From JAABVD01 sp965204545 (lineage in GTDB: Bacteria; Verrucomicrobiota; Verrucomicrobiia; Opitutales; UBA2995), in contig CBDBFA010000003.1 in the NCBI GenBank assembly GCA_965204545.1, forward strand, positions 1,860,001 to 1,924,000: a DNA stretch of 64,000 nucleotides. Reading direction: 5' to 3'. Within the stretch, counting starts at the first letter, position 1; the number at the start of each line of letters is the position of its first letter. Positions 18,173-27,477 of this stretch are shown here, one piece after another. Below the pieces are notes generated by a model, which was not told where the DNA came from, did not search any database, and saw only the letters and a program-made list of their open reading frames with translations. A program made the position numbers and the translations under genes.

Positions 18173-19783
18173 TCATTTAACCTTGGTGGGGTGGGTGCGT
18201 CTGGTCCAGGCGGCGTGTTTTTGGGCGAGGTCGGTTACTTTTTGGGGATTGGTTTGGGAAAGATCGCGCAGTTCGGTGCCATCTTCGGGTAGTTTGTAGA
18301 GTTCCCAGGGCTTTTTGTTTTCGGAAACGAGTTTCCAGCCGTCCACGCGCGCGGCTTTGCCCTTGCTATGGGCCCAGTAGAGTTCCCGGTGAGGCTGCCA
18401 CTTTTCCGGGTGGCCTCGCAGAAGGGATAGAAAGGGCCGGCCCTCGAAGGGCAGTTTGTCGGCGGGAGCTCCGGGATCGGCTCCGACGGCTTCCAAGAGG
18501 GTCGGCATCAAGTCGATGACGTGCAGCATCTGATGAGCCAGGCCTCCGACGAGGTCGGGGTTGAGGCCCTGGGGCCAGGATATGATGAGGGGCGAACGGG
18601 TGCCGCCTTCGTGGTCGTGTTGCTTGTAGAGCCGAAAGGGGGTGTTGGAAACGTTGGCCCAACCATGGCCGTAGGATTGCCAGGTGGATTGTGGGCCCGG
18701 CATGACGTGGGGGAGGTTGCCCGGAATGACGGGCGTTTTTTTTCCGTCGGTGGTGAATGGTTTGGTCCAGGAACCCGTGCGTTGTGGCGGGTACTCGACG
18801 TGGCATCCCCCGTTGTCGTGCTGGTAGATGAACAGGGTATTGTGCAATGCTCCCGTCTCTTCGAGGTGTTGCACGATACGGCCGATGTTGCGGTCCATAC
18901 AGGTGATTTGGGCCGCGTAGACTTCCATGCGGCGTTGTTGCCATTCCTGATGTTCTTCGTCCTCCCAGGCGGGCACTTTGGGATTTCGGGGCGATAGTTC
19001 CCAGGCGGGATTGACTACGCCCAGTTCTTTCATGCGGGCATGGCGTTGTCGGCGGAGTTTGTCCCACCCCATGGAATACCGGCCCTTGTAGGGTTCGATA
19101 TCTTCGGGTTTGGCGTGCAGGGGCCAGTGGGCCGCGTTGTAGGCGACGTAGAGAAAGAACGGCTGACCAGGGGTAGCGGGATCGGCGGCGTGTTCCTTGA
19201 GAAATTGAAGGGAGTAGTCGGTGATGGCATCGGTGTAGTAGTAATCGGGGTTGTCCCGCCACTCATGCTCCCTGTTTTGCCCGTTGAGATTTAGATCGGC
19301 CGGAGCGAAGAAGTCGGAGGTTCCCCAGTAGGTGCTGTAGGATTTATCGAACCCGCGGCGGTGTGGCGCGCTGGGACCGTTGGGCTTTTCCGGGTCGGAC
19401 AAGTGCCATTTGCCCGCCATGTAGGATTTGTAGCCGGCTGTTGCCAAGGCCTCGGGGAGGGTGATTATGCCGGGGCGAAATCCCTGAGTGGAGGAACCGC
19501 CCAGTATGGCGGTATTGGGGTACTGACTGGTGAGCAGACTGGCCCGGGTGGGCCAGCACATGTTGTTGACGTAGTAATTGGTGAAGCGAACTCCGCTGCG
19601 GGCCAAATTGTCCAGGGTGGGCGTTTCGATTTCACCGCCGTAGCATCCCAGGTCGGAATAGCCCATGTCGTCGGCCATGACGAGGACGATGTTGGGCGCT
19701 GGATTCTGGCTACTGGAATGGAGGAATGGAATCTCGCCAAGAACGCCAAGGAACGCCAAGAAAGGGAGAAGAAGATTAACCAC
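18173..19783 (-). CDS. Secreted type I sulfatase; signal peptide encoded by repeat
   Basis: This 536-residue formylglycine sulfatase has the metal site MADDMGYSD (36-44), modification motif CWPTR (Cys76) then ASLLTSQ, and QHDNGG for the second metal site. It is only loosely similar to the 13416 sulfatase; DUF4976-like C-terminal features (RVDGWKLVSENKKPWELYKL) are visible. The start is GTG 19783, at exactly the same place in the ACCACGGATTACACGGAT repeat as the 13416 sulfatase and uvrC. The hydrophobic signal core FLAFLGVLGEIPFL is a translation of the inverted CTTGGCG repeat (19730-19760). No native start codon is visible before the mature domain (APNIVLVMADD). Confidence 0.9.
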   Translation of the reverse strand: MVNLLLPFLAFLGVLGEIPFLHSSSQNPAPNIVLVMADDMGYSDLGCYGGEIETPTLDNLARSGVRFTNYYVNNMCWPTRASLLTSQYPNTAILGGSSTQGFRPGIITLPEALATAGYKSYMAGKWHLSDPEKPNGPSAPHRRGFDKSYSTYWGTSDFFAPADLNLNGQNREHEWRDNPDYYYTDAITDYSLQFLKEHAADPATPGQPFFLYVAYNAAHWPLHAKPEDIEPYKGRYSMGWDKLRRQRHARMKELGVVNPAWELSPRNPKVPAWEDEEHQEWQQRRMEVYAAQITCMDRNIGRIVQHLEETGALHNTLFIYQHDNGGCHVEYPPQRTGSWTKPFTTDGKKTPVIPGNLPHVMPGPQSTWQSYGHGWANVSNTPFRLYKQHDHEGGTRSPLIISWPQGLNPDLVGGLAHQMLHVIDLMPTLLEAVGADPGAPADKLPFEGRPFLSLLRGHPEKWQPHRELYWAHSKGKAARVDGWKLVSENKKPWELYKLPEDGTELRDLSQTNPQKVTDLAQKHAAWTRRTHPTKVK

Positions 19784-20134
19784 GGATTACACGGATAGAC
19801 ACAGATGATTAATTTAACAACGCTCCTTTCAGTCACTTGATCCGGCTTCGCCGGAACAGGATCGCTTCGCGAACAGGAAATAACTCTCGCAAAGAGCGCA
19901 AAGGGACGCAAAGAGGGAGGGGAAAGCGCCCAAGGGCGCGGGGAATAGCCACAAAAGGCACAAAAAACTCAAAAAGGCAGGGAGGAGATAAAAAAGGCTG
20001 AAGGCTGAAGGCTGGAAGCAGGAAGAGAGGAGAAATTGAACATGGATGGACAGGATGGGCAGGATGAGAGGCGCGCAAGAGCGCGCCTTCTTTGCGTGCT
20101 TTGCGAGAGGTAATCCAGAGGCGCCGGGGGGGAG
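19784..20134. repeat. Repeat block, no gene
   Basis: It holds ACCACGGATTACACGGAT (19778, spans the sulfatase start), a 66-bp element (19814-19879), CTCTCGCAAAGAGCGCAAAG (19884), CCACAAAAGGCACAAAAAAC (19949), (GGCTGAA) heptamers (about 19995), GAACATGGATGGACAGGATG (20037), hairpin GAGGCGCGCAAGAGCGCGCC (about 20069) and TTTGCGAGAGGTAATCCAG (20100). Confidence 0.8.
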
Positions 20135-20950
20135 TTAGGTTTGGAAGGTTTTTTGTAGATAGGCCAGGCTTTGGCGGGCGATGGTTTCGGGGTCGGGTGA
20201 ATAGTCGAAGACTTCCACGGAGACGTAGCCGCGGTAATTGATTTCCTTGAGGGCGGCGGCAATGGGTTCGAACTTTACTTCGCCGAAACCGGGACCGCGT
20301 TTATTGGGATCGTTGGCGTGGAAATGAGCGAGATGGCGGGCGCTCTCCCTGATGATTTGCGGAATCGGTTTTGCTTCGGAACTCATGGCCTTCACGTCGA
20401 GGTGCAGGCGAATGGCGGGATGGTCGGTTTTCTCGATCAAACGAATGGTTTCCGCGGCGGTGTTGAGGAAATTGGTTTCGGTTGGTCCAAGCGGTTCCAT
20501 GGCGATGGTCACACCCACTTCGGAACACACTTCGCCCACCTGACGCAATACTTCCACGGCGCGATTGACCGCCTGGTCGTAGTCCCAGTGATCCTCCAGG
20601 TTGCGTTGCCGGGGGCTTCCCCACACCATGATATTTCCACCCATGGCGGCACAGAGGCGGGCCAGGCGCTTGGCGAAGTCGGCCGTCTCGGACCGGATGG
20701 CGTCATCCGGCGTAGTGAGGTGGAGGCCCTCGGGCTTTACCAGCAACCAATGGAGCCCGGCCACTTCCAATCCGGCCTCGGCGGCGATTCTGCCGATGCG
20801 CCCGGCTTCCGATTCGGTCAGGTTTCGAGGATCGTCAGCCAGGGTGAAGGGGGTGATTTCCACTGCATCGTATCCGGTGGAGGCGATGTGGCGGCAGGTT
20901 TGTTGAAAGGACCATCCCTGGTAGGTTTCGTTGCAGATGGCGAATTTCAT
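20135..20950 (-). CDS. Sugar phosphate isomerase/epimerase (xylose isomerase-like TIM barrel)
   Basis: The 271-residue protein belongs to the AP endonuclease 2/xylose isomerase-like TIM-barrel family. It would isomerise or epimerise a sugar or keto-sugar in the cytoplasm. Visible family features are GYDAVEITPF (strand 2), GGNIMVWGSP, the metal ligand Glu in TIAMEPLGPTETNFLN (about 155-170), HLDVKAM (about 200), LAHFHANDPNKRGPGFGEV and VSVEVFDY (about 255). ATG 20950 (MKFAICNETYQGW) is used; the 15 codons open upstream are (CACAAAGG) repeat. It may act with the Gfo/Idh oxidoreductase and DUF1080 proteins in keto-sugar metabolism, but it is 10 kb away from them. Confidence 0.85.
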   Translation of the reverse strand: MKFAICNETYQGWSFQQTCRHIASTGYDAVEITPFTLADDPRNLTESEAGRIGRIAAEAGLEVAGLHWLLVKPEGLHLTTPDDAIRSETADFAKRLARLCAAMGGNIMVWGSPRQRNLEDHWDYDQAVNRAVEVLRQVGEVCSEVGVTIAMEPLGPTETNFLNTAAETIRLIEKTDHPAIRLHLDVKAMSSEAKPIPQIIRESARHLAHFHANDPNKRGPGFGEVKFEPIAAALKEINYRGYVSVEVFDYSPDPETIARQSLAYLQKTFQT

Positions 20951-21468
20951 GATGGGGGAAGATAGGCACAAAGGCACAAAGGCACAAGGGCACAAAGGGG
21001 GGGAGGCGCGCCAATTAGGAATTGAACATGGATGAACAGGATGGACAGGATTTTTTTAACAACGCTTCCTTTGGTCGCTTGATCCGGCTTTGCCGGAACA
21101 GGATCGCTTCGCGAGCAGGAATGGATTTTTGGATTCTTAGGTACTGAGATACTGAGAAGGAGATTAAAAAGGCTGAAGGTTAAAGGCTGAAGGCTGAATG
21201 GGGAAAGCAGAGAGAGGAGAAATTTAACATGGATAAACAGGATGGACAGGATAAGGGGCGCGCCAATTAGGAATTAAGAATTAGGAAGAGAGGAGAAGAT
21301 TAACCACAGATTGCGCAGATTAGCGCAGATAAAAAAAGGTGGGGGACAGGAATGTCCCCCCTCCGTTAATTCGTCATTCCTTATTGGCGCCTCTTATCCT
21401 GTCCATCCATGTTTAATTCCTCTCCACTCTCTGTGCTCTCTGAGTCCTCTGTGGTTTTTTTCTTCCTT
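20951..21468. repeat. Repeat block, no gene
   Basis: Contents are: (CACAAAGG) octamers just upstream of the isomerase start (20966-21000); a GGATGAACAGGATGGACAGG element (21029); a 66-bp element (21056-21120); (GGCTGAA) heptamers (21171-21198); ACCACAGATTGCGCAGATTA (21302); a GGGGGACAGGAATGTCCCCC hairpin (21340-21362); and inverted CACAGAG elements (21425-21455) directly before the uvrC stop. Confidence 0.8.
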
Positions 21469-22965
21469 CTACTTTTTGTGGCGTTGGAGGAATTGCCAGA
21501 GTTGGCGGGAGAGTTTGGGGCCGAATCCGGGAACGGATTGGATTTCCTCCAAGCTGGCTCGTTTCAGGCGGGCCAGGGAGCGGAAGTGATCCATCAACAT
21601 TCCGCGCCGCACTTCCCCCAGTCCGGGAAGGTCCCGCAAAATGGATTCGCGGATTTTCCTGGAACGCAACTGGGCGCTGAAGGTATTGGCGAATCGGTGG
21701 GCTTCGTCCCGGACCCGCTGCAGCAATTTCAAGGCGGGGGACTGCGGCATCAAATTCATGGGAGGCCTTCCATCGGCGAAGATTATGGTTTCTTTTTTCT
21801 TGGCCAGTCCGATGAGGGGAGGGGGTTCCAGGTCGAGGGCGAAGAAAGCCTTGAGGGCCGCTCCCACCTGTCCCACGCCGCCATCGATAACCACCAGGTC
21901 GGGGAAGGCCTTACTCTCTTTTTTCAACCTGCGGTAACGGCGGCCCACCACTTCTTCCATGGCCTTGAAGTCGTCATTTCCGATGAAGCTCCTTATTTTG
22001 AAGCGCCGGTATTGGGAGGAATCGGGTTTGCCGTCTTTGAAGCGCACCATCGATGCCACCACGTAGGTTCCCGAGATGTGGGAAATGTCGAAGCACTCCA
22101 CCTGCCGGGGCAGGTCGGGGAGGTCCAGGATTTTCTTCAACTGCTTCAGGCCGTGCCGGCTATCGGATACGAGGGCGGGAGCCCGTTTGAACCGGCGATC
22201 CCGCGCGATGGTATTTTCCAGGGCGGCCACCACGTCGCGCAATTCCGCGGCCCGCTCGAATCTCTGCGCTTTTGCCGCTTCATGCATGGCCTCCTTGAGT
22301 TCGGCCAACCACTCCCGCGTTTTCCCTTCCAGAAACGCACAGGCCTTTTCCACCCGTTTGCGGAAGTCCTCCGGGGTCACGTAGTTGGGGTGTCCGTAAA
22401 TTTCCGCCCGCACGTCGTCGTAGAGCCGGTAGGCGCCGTCCTCCTGTTTCCGGGGGGTGGTATCGTTGAGCAGTATCCCGAACTTGAGGCGCATTTCGGC
22501 CAAGGTCTTGCGGAGCATGCCGGAGTAGGCAAACGGCCCGAAATAGCGAGCGGTGTCATCGCGCTGATTCCGTACCATCTGGAATTTGGGAAACCTGGCC
22601 CGCTCATCCAGCCGGATCATGAGAAAGCGTTTGTCGTCGGTGAAGGCGGAGTTGTACTTGGGTTTCCACTGGCGGATCAGTTTGCTTTCGAGCAGGAGGG
22701 CTTCCGTTTCGGTTTTTACCTGGAGGACATCGAAATCGCGGATCATGGAGATGAGGCCGCGGATTTTCGGATGCCTGGTTTGCTTTCGGGAGGGCTGGAA
22801 GTAGGTGGCCACCCGCTTCTTCAGGTTTTTCGCCTTCCCCACGTAGATGACGCTCCCGAGTTGGTCCTTCATCAGGTAGACCCCGGGCCGGTTGGGCAAC
22901 TGGCGAGCCTTTTCCTTTAACTTCGACTGTTCTGGCGCTGAGGACACAGAGAGAAGGGAAACCAC
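21469..22965 (-). CDS. uvrC: Excinuclease ABC subunit C
   Basis: UvrC makes the two incisions around a DNA lesion in nucleotide excision repair, with UvrA and UvrB. Order of domains: GIY-YIG nuclease (GVYLMKD...VIYVGKAKNLKKRV, about 29-52); the UvrB-binding UVR region (about 205-240, FERAAELRDVVAALE); RNase H-like C-terminal nuclease (VECFDISHISG, Asp about 285, and VVIDGGVGQ); and tandem helix-hairpin-helix (LPGLGEVRR, VPGFGPKLSRQLW). At 498 residues it is about 100 shorter than E. coli UvrC, within the range of short family members. Its start is GTG 22965 inside an ACCACGGATTACACGGAT repeat; no later ATG precedes the GIY-YIG domain, so native 5' sequence appears to have been replaced. Confidence 0.95.
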   Translation of the reverse strand: MVSLLSVSSAPEQSKLKEKARQLPNRPGVYLMKDQLGSVIYVGKAKNLKKRVATYFQPSRKQTRHPKIRGLISMIRDFDVLQVKTETEALLLESKLIRQWKPKYNSAFTDDKRFLMIRLDERARFPKFQMVRNQRDDTARYFGPFAYSGMLRKTLAEMRLKFGILLNDTTPRKQEDGAYRLYDDVRAEIYGHPNYVTPEDFRKRVEKACAFLEGKTREWLAELKEAMHEAAKAQRFERAAELRDVVAALENTIARDRRFKRAPALVSDSRHGLKQLKKILDLPDLPRQVECFDISHISGTYVVASMVRFKDGKPDSSQYRRFKIRSFIGNDDFKAMEEVVGRRYRRLKKESKAFPDLVVIDGGVGQVGAALKAFFALDLEPPPLIGLAKKKETIIFADGRPPMNLMPQSPALKLLQRVRDEAHRFANTFSAQLRSRKIRESILRDLPGLGEVRRGMLMDHFRSLARLKRASLEEIQSVPGFGPKLSRQLWQFLQRHKK

Positions 22966-23791
22966 GGATTACACGGATAGACACGGATGATTAATTTAAC
23001 AACGCTTCCTTTCAGTCGCTTGATCCGGCTTCGCCGGAACAGGATCGCTTCGCGAACAGGAATGGGAGAGAGAAAAAAGGCTGAAGGTTGAAGGCTGAAG
23101 GCTGAAGGAGGAAAGCAGGGAGAGGGGAGAGGCGCGCTGAGGCGCGCCAATGAAGAATTAGGAATTAGGAATTAGGAATTGGGGAGAGATGGAGTGATGG
23201 AATGATGGAATGGTGGAATGGTTTTTGAGATGCTGAGATGCTGAGAAAGAGAAAGGAAACCACGGATTACACGGATAAACACGGATGATTAATTTAACAA
23301 CGCTTCCTTTCAGTCGCTTGATCCGGCTTCGCCGGAACAGGATCGCTTCGCGAACAGGAATTGGGGAGGGGGAGGCGCCGGGGGCGCCAATGAAGAATTA
23401 GGAATTAGGAATTAGGAATTGTGGAGAGATGGAATGATGGAGTGGTGGAGTGGTGGAATTGAGGATCACGATCACGATTAATTGGGGAGAAGACCTTGGC
23501 GATCTTGGCGTGCTTTGCGAGAGGTAATCCAGAGGAGCCATCCAACCACAGAGGGGGATCCGCCTTCGCCCGTTGGGACTACGGCGTGACAGGGAAGGCA
23601 CAAAGATATTAGGAACAGGTCACGGATAGGGAAGTAAATTACGAATGAGGAATTGACCAAGGATGAGCACGGCATTGAAGAAATCGCGGCATAAAGCGGC
23701 TTCTACAAAAAAACCTTGGCGACCTTGGCGTCTTGGCGAGAGTTAATTCGGAAGAAAGTTCATACTGACCACTGATAAATTATAATCACCC
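22966..23791. repeat. 0.8 kb repeat block, no gene
   Basis: Two 66-bp elements (22996-23062 and 23294-23360) lie in the same orientation, each after an ACCACGGATTACACGGAT copy (22962, 23259). Also present are (GGCTGAA) heptamers (23078-23108), a GGCGCGCTGAGGCGCGCC hairpin followed by (AATTAGG) heptamers (23131-23181), and a second hairpin-plus-heptamer set (23371-23420). Others are a (GATCAC) hexamer (23464), CTTGGCGTGCTTTGCGAGAGGTAATCC (23502-23528), CTTCGCCCGTTGGGACTACG (23564) and CTTGGCGTCTTGGCGAGAG (23724). The last 40 bases before cinA are AT-rich and may hold its promoter. Confidence 0.8.
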
Positions 23792-25045
23792 ATGTCCCCG
23801 CCCATAATCGATCTTATCACCATTGGCGATGAACTGCTCCTGGGCCTTACCCGGAACGGTCACCTGACCTACCTGGGCGAACAGTTGGCCGGGCGCGGCG
23901 CCGCTCCCAACCGGAACCTGGTCATCCGCGACGAAGCGGAGGAAATAAAGCGAAACTTCACCCTGGCCTGGGGAGAATCGGACGTGGTCATCACCACGGG
24001 GGGCCTGGGACCCACCTCGGATGATCGCACCCGGGAAATTATCGCCGAAACGCTGGGGTTGCAGTTGCGCTACAGCCCTGAAGTGGAGGCGGACATTCGG
24101 GAAAAGTTCAAGGTCTTCGGTCGCAAGATGGGACCCAACAACCGGAAACAGGCTTTCTATCCGGAGGGTTCGGAACTGATCATGAACACGCAGGGGACCG
24201 CGCCCGGCATCTGGCTGGAACACGAGGGGAGGCTCCTCATCATGCTGCCGGGGCCGCCCCTCGAACTCAAACCGATGTTCGAGAACCAGGTTTTGCCGCG
24301 GTTGGCCGAGGGGGGTCATCTGAAGGAATCCGGCTCAATGGTGGCATTTCAAACCTCGGGCATTGGAGAGTCGGCCCTCGAACTCAAACTCGAGCCGATT
24401 CTGGACCGGCAGGAGGATATCGACGTGGCTTACTGCGCCCACTACGGCACGGTCAGCGTGCGGCTTTCCTCCATGGCGGGCCGAGCCCCGATGGAAACGG
24501 TCCGGGAATTGGCCGCCCAATGTGAAGCGGCCCTGGGTCGCGATTTTCTGGCCTACGGTCGGCCCGGGTTAGTCGAAGTGGTGCTGGACCTGCTCCGCCG
24601 CAACGGACAAACCCTGGCCGTGGCCGAATCGTGCACCGGAGGCATGCTGGGGGCGGCCCTGACCGGCATGGCCGGATCTTCCGATTGTTTTCTGGGCGGG
24701 TTGGTGACCTATTCCAACCGCGCCAAGCGGGACCTGCTGGGGGTGCGGGGCAGCGATTTGGACCGGCACGGCGCGGTCAGCGAAACCGTGGCGCTGGCCA
24801 TGGCGAAGGGGGCGGCGGAAAGACTGCAGGCCGACTGGGCCCTCTCCATTACCGGTATCGCGGGACCCGGAGGCGGAACGGAGGAAAAACCGATCGGCAC
24901 CGTCTTTGCGGGTCTGTGGGGTCCCGGCCATTCCGTGGCCCGCCGCCTGAACGTGCGGGGCAATCGGGGCATCGTGCGGGAGCGGAGCGTGAACACCGCA
25001 CTGGACATGCTGCGCCGCCGCATAATGGAAAATTTGGGAAATTGA
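23792..25045 (+). CDS. cinA: CinA-family nicotinamide-nucleotide amidohydrolase
   Basis: This 417-residue protein has both CinA domains. The N-terminal molybdopterin-binding-like domain (1-170) has LITIGDELLLG and ITTGGLGPTSDDRT, the COG1058 pyrophosphatase part. The C-terminal PncC-type amidohydrolase (about 255-415) has VAESCTGG with the catalytic serine and ITGIAGPGGGTEEKPIGT. Together they recycle NMN, formed from NAD by DNA ligase, to nicotinate mononucleotide. Length is normal for the family. ATG 23792 follows an AT-rich spacer. It is flanked by repeats on both sides, so it is expected to be monocistronic. Confidence 0.93.
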   Translation: MSPPIIDLITIGDELLLGLTRNGHLTYLGEQLAGRGAAPNRNLVIRDEAEEIKRNFTLAWGESDVVITTGGLGPTSDDRTREIIAETLGLQLRYSPEVEADIREKFKVFGRKMGPNNRKQAFYPEGSELIMNTQGTAPGIWLEHEGRLLIMLPGPPLELKPMFENQVLPRLAEGGHLKESGSMVAFQTSGIGESALELKLEPILDRQEDIDVAYCAHYGTVSVRLSSMAGRAPMETVRELAAQCEAALGRDFLAYGRPGLVEVVLDLLRRNGQTLAVAESCTGGMLGAALTGMAGSSDCFLGGLVTYSNRAKRDLLGVRGSDLDRHGAVSETVALAMAKGAAERLQADWALSITGIAGPGGGTEEKPIGTVFAGLWGPGHSVARRLNVRGNRGIVRERSVNTALDMLRRRIMENLGN

Positions 25046-25803
25046 ACATGGATAAACAGGATTTACAGGATTAAGAAATGACTCTCGCAAAGAGCGCAAA
25101 GAGACGCGAAAAGGCGCACTGAAGCACGCCAATTAGGAATTAGGAATTGGAGAAAGCGCCCGTCCTCCTTCGCCGAAGGTCTACGGCGTGACAGGGAGGG
25201 AAGAGAAGGAAACCACGGATTACACGGATAGACACGGATGATTAATTTAACAACGCTTCCTTTCAGTCGCTTGATCCGGCTTCGCCGGAACAGGATCGCT
25301 TCGCGAACAGGAATGGGAGAGGGGGAAAAAAGGCTGAAGGCTGAATGTGCTGAAATTAATCGTGATCGTGACCTTGATCGAAAGGCAGGGAGGAGATAAA
25401 AAAGGAAGAAGGATGAAGGAAGAAGGATGAAGGATGAAGAAGGAGGAGATAACCACGGTTAGAACGGATGAGCACGGATATAAGGCGCGCTGGTGGCTGT
25501 TGTGGAACCCCGTTAGGGTTCGGTCGTATGGATGATCGGAAACCCAGCGTGCGCTACGCGACGCTGGGCTTTGGAGTTTAACGCCGTTGGCGTTATTTCG
25601 ATCACGATCACGATTATCCGTGCTTATCCGTGGAATCTGTGGTTGTTGGGGGACAGGAATGTCCCCCCTCCGTTAACTCATGTTCCGGCGAGGCCGTAGA
25701 TCTTAGCGAGCTTGGCGAGAGGTAAAACCTCATTCTGACTAAAGATGGGCGCCTTTGGTGAGATTTTTGTTTCCTAGCCGTTAGCAATTTCTTTTCCTTT
25801 CCC
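25046..25803. repeat. Repeat block with three-hairpin 96-bp element
   Basis: It begins 26 bases after cinA with a GAACATGGATAAACAGGATT element (25044), then CTCTCGCAAAGAGCGCAAAG (25082), (AATTAGG) heptamers (25131), ACCACGGATTACACGGAT (25211), a 66-bp element (25247-25313), (GGATGAA) and (GGAAGAA) heptamers (25405-25442), and the 96-bp element of three hairpins (25500-25595: AACCCCGTTAGGGTT, CCCAGCGT...ACGCTGGG, AACGCCGTTGGCGTT). A GGGGGACAGGAATGTCCCCC hairpin (25648) and CTTGGCGAGAGGTAA (25709) follow. Native sequence resumes about 25730, before holA. Confidence 0.8.
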
Positions 25804-26913
25804 ATGGCTGCGCCAAATTTTTCTTTCGTTTGTGGAGAGGACGATTTCCTGGTGGGACGGCGGGCCCGGAAGATCTACCAGGAAAAGAGCGAGGGCGTTG
25901 AGGATCCCTCCTTCGGTTGTGAAATCGTGGTGGGATCGGCCGGAAATGTTGCCGAGGTGGAAAAGGCGGTCAACCAGTTCACCTCGGCCATTCAGTCCAT
26001 TCCTCTTTTCGGGGACAGGAAAGTCGTCTGGTTCAAGGACATCACCTTCCTGGCCGATTCGAGAACCGGACGGTCACAAGGAACTTTGGACCAGGTGGAA
26101 ATCATGCGAAGGGTACTGGAATCGCTCAATCCGGAAGCTGTCTCGGTCATCCTTTCCGCTTCCCCGGTGGACCGCCGAAGAATCTTCCCCAAGTGGTGTG
26201 CAAAAAATGCGGATTATCATTTGGCAGGTACCGGCAAACCGGCGGAAAAAGAGGCCCATCTGCGCGACTTGATCAGGCGGGAAAGTAAACGGTTCGGCAT
26301 CGAGATTCCTTTCCATCTGGTCAACATTCTGATGGGCAAATTGAACGGAAACGCCCGTCTCGCCGTGGAAGAAGTGCGTAAACTGGCCACCTACCTCGGG
26401 GACGAACCGTTGGAGGTGACGGAAGAACTGCTCAACGAACTGGTGCCCAATTTCGGGGAAGGGGATTTCTTCGAACCGGTGGAAGCCTTTTTCTCCTTGA
26501 AACTGGAATGGGCCCTCGATTCCCTGCGCCGCTATTTTTTCAATACAAAGGATGCCCGCCAACTCCTCACCACCCTGCAAAACCGCAACCGGTTGATGAT
26601 CCAGCTCAAAGTCCTTCTCATGAGCGGCCAGATACAACTGGGTCCCCGCGGTATCGACAGGGTGAGCATGGAGCGGGCCGCCGCTTTGCATGCCGAGGCC
26701 TACGCGGGGGAGAATGGAAGATCCTCTTTTAACGTCTTTTCCCAAAACACCTGGTACCTGAGTCGCCTGGCTGAACCCTTGGGGCGGCTCACCCTCAAGG
26801 AACTGGTGGATTTTCAAAAGGAATTTCTGCGTGGTTTCAGGGAAATCCTCCTTCGCTCCAACGAGCAGTTGGAGGTCATGCGCGAGATGGTGGTGCGGTG
26901 TTTGAGCCGTTAG
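25804..26913 (+). CDS. holA: DNA polymerase III subunit delta
   Basis: The 369-residue delta subunit of the clamp loader opens the sliding clamp during loading. The N-terminal part has NFSFVCGEDDFLVGRRARK and the Walker-like strand IPLFGDRKVVWFKDITFL (about 65-82), matching the non-ATPase AAA+ fold of HolA. The middle has LMGKLNGNARLAVEEVRKL (about 177-195) and the C-terminal collar domain has ARQLLTTLQNRNRLMIQLKV (about 257-276). Length is typical. ATG 25804 follows TTTCCTTTCCC. It stands alone between repeat blocks. Confidence 0.88.
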   Translation: MAAPNFSFVCGEDDFLVGRRARKIYQEKSEGVEDPSFGCEIVVGSAGNVAEVEKAVNQFTSAIQSIPLFGDRKVVWFKDITFLADSRTGRSQGTLDQVEIMRRVLESLNPEAVSVILSASPVDRRRIFPKWCAKNADYHLAGTGKPAEKEAHLRDLIRRESKRFGIEIPFHLVNILMGKLNGNARLAVEEVRKLATYLGDEPLEVTEELLNELVPNFGEGDFFEPVEAFFSLKLEWALDSLRRYFFNTKDARQLLTTLQNRNRLMIQLKVLLMSGQIQLGPRGIDRVSMERAAALHAEAYAGENGRSSFNVFSQNTWYLSRLAEPLGRLTLKELVDFQKEFLRGFREILLRSNEQLEVMREMVVRCLSR

Positions 26914-27477
26914 GGGAAGAGGAGATTAACCACAGAGGTCACAGAGAGCACAGAGGGAGAGAGAGAAATTGAACATGGATGGACAGGATGGATAGGATGA
27001 AATATTGACTCTCGCAAAGAGCGCCAAGAGACGTGAAGAGGGAGGGGGGTAAAAAAGGTTGAAGGCTGAATGGGGAAAAGACCTTGGCGATCTTGGCGTG
27101 CTTGGCGAGAGGTAATCCAGAGGAGGATCCGCCTTCGCCCGTTGGGACTACGGCGTGACAGGGAGGGCGCCAATTAGGAATTAGGAATTGGGGAAGAGAA
27201 AATTAACCACAGAGGGCGCAGAGAGCACAGAGGGGGAGAGGAGGCGCCGGGGGCGCCTCTCGAAAGACAAGGTGGGGGACAGGAATGTCCCCCCTCCGTT
27301 AACTCCTGGTCCGGCGAAGCCGGATCCCTTTGCGTCCTTGGCGATCTTTTCGAGAGTCATTTTCCTTCAGCCTTCCTCTTTGTGCCTTTGTGCCTCTGTG
27401 CCATCTCGCCTCGGCGAGATCTACGGTTAGAGGCTTGTCTTTTGTCGGGTTGGAGAATTTAACATTCATCCCTGCCC
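26914..27477. repeat. Repeat block, no gene
   Basis: Contents are: ACCACAGAGGTCACAGAGAG (26930); GAACATGGATGGACAGGATG (26971); CTCTCGCAAAGAGCGCCAAG (27010); CTTGGCGTGCTTGGCGAGAGGTAATCC (27092-27118); CTTCGCCCGTTGGGACTACG (27132); (AATTAGG) heptamers (27172); ACCACAGAGGGCGCAGAG (27206); a GGGGGACAGGAATGTCCCCC hairpin (27274); an inverted piece of the 66-bp element (27298-27330); and inverted (CACAAAGG) repeats ending in hairpin ATCTCGCCTCGGCGAGAT (27404-27421). Confidence 0.8.

Noticed and set aside
7753..25313. Integron attC sites
   Set aside because: The 66-bp element starts TTTAAC, near the RYYYAAC core, but there is no matching GTTRRRY at the other end and no long imperfect palindrome joining the ends. 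The two hairpins are separate and no integrase is seen.
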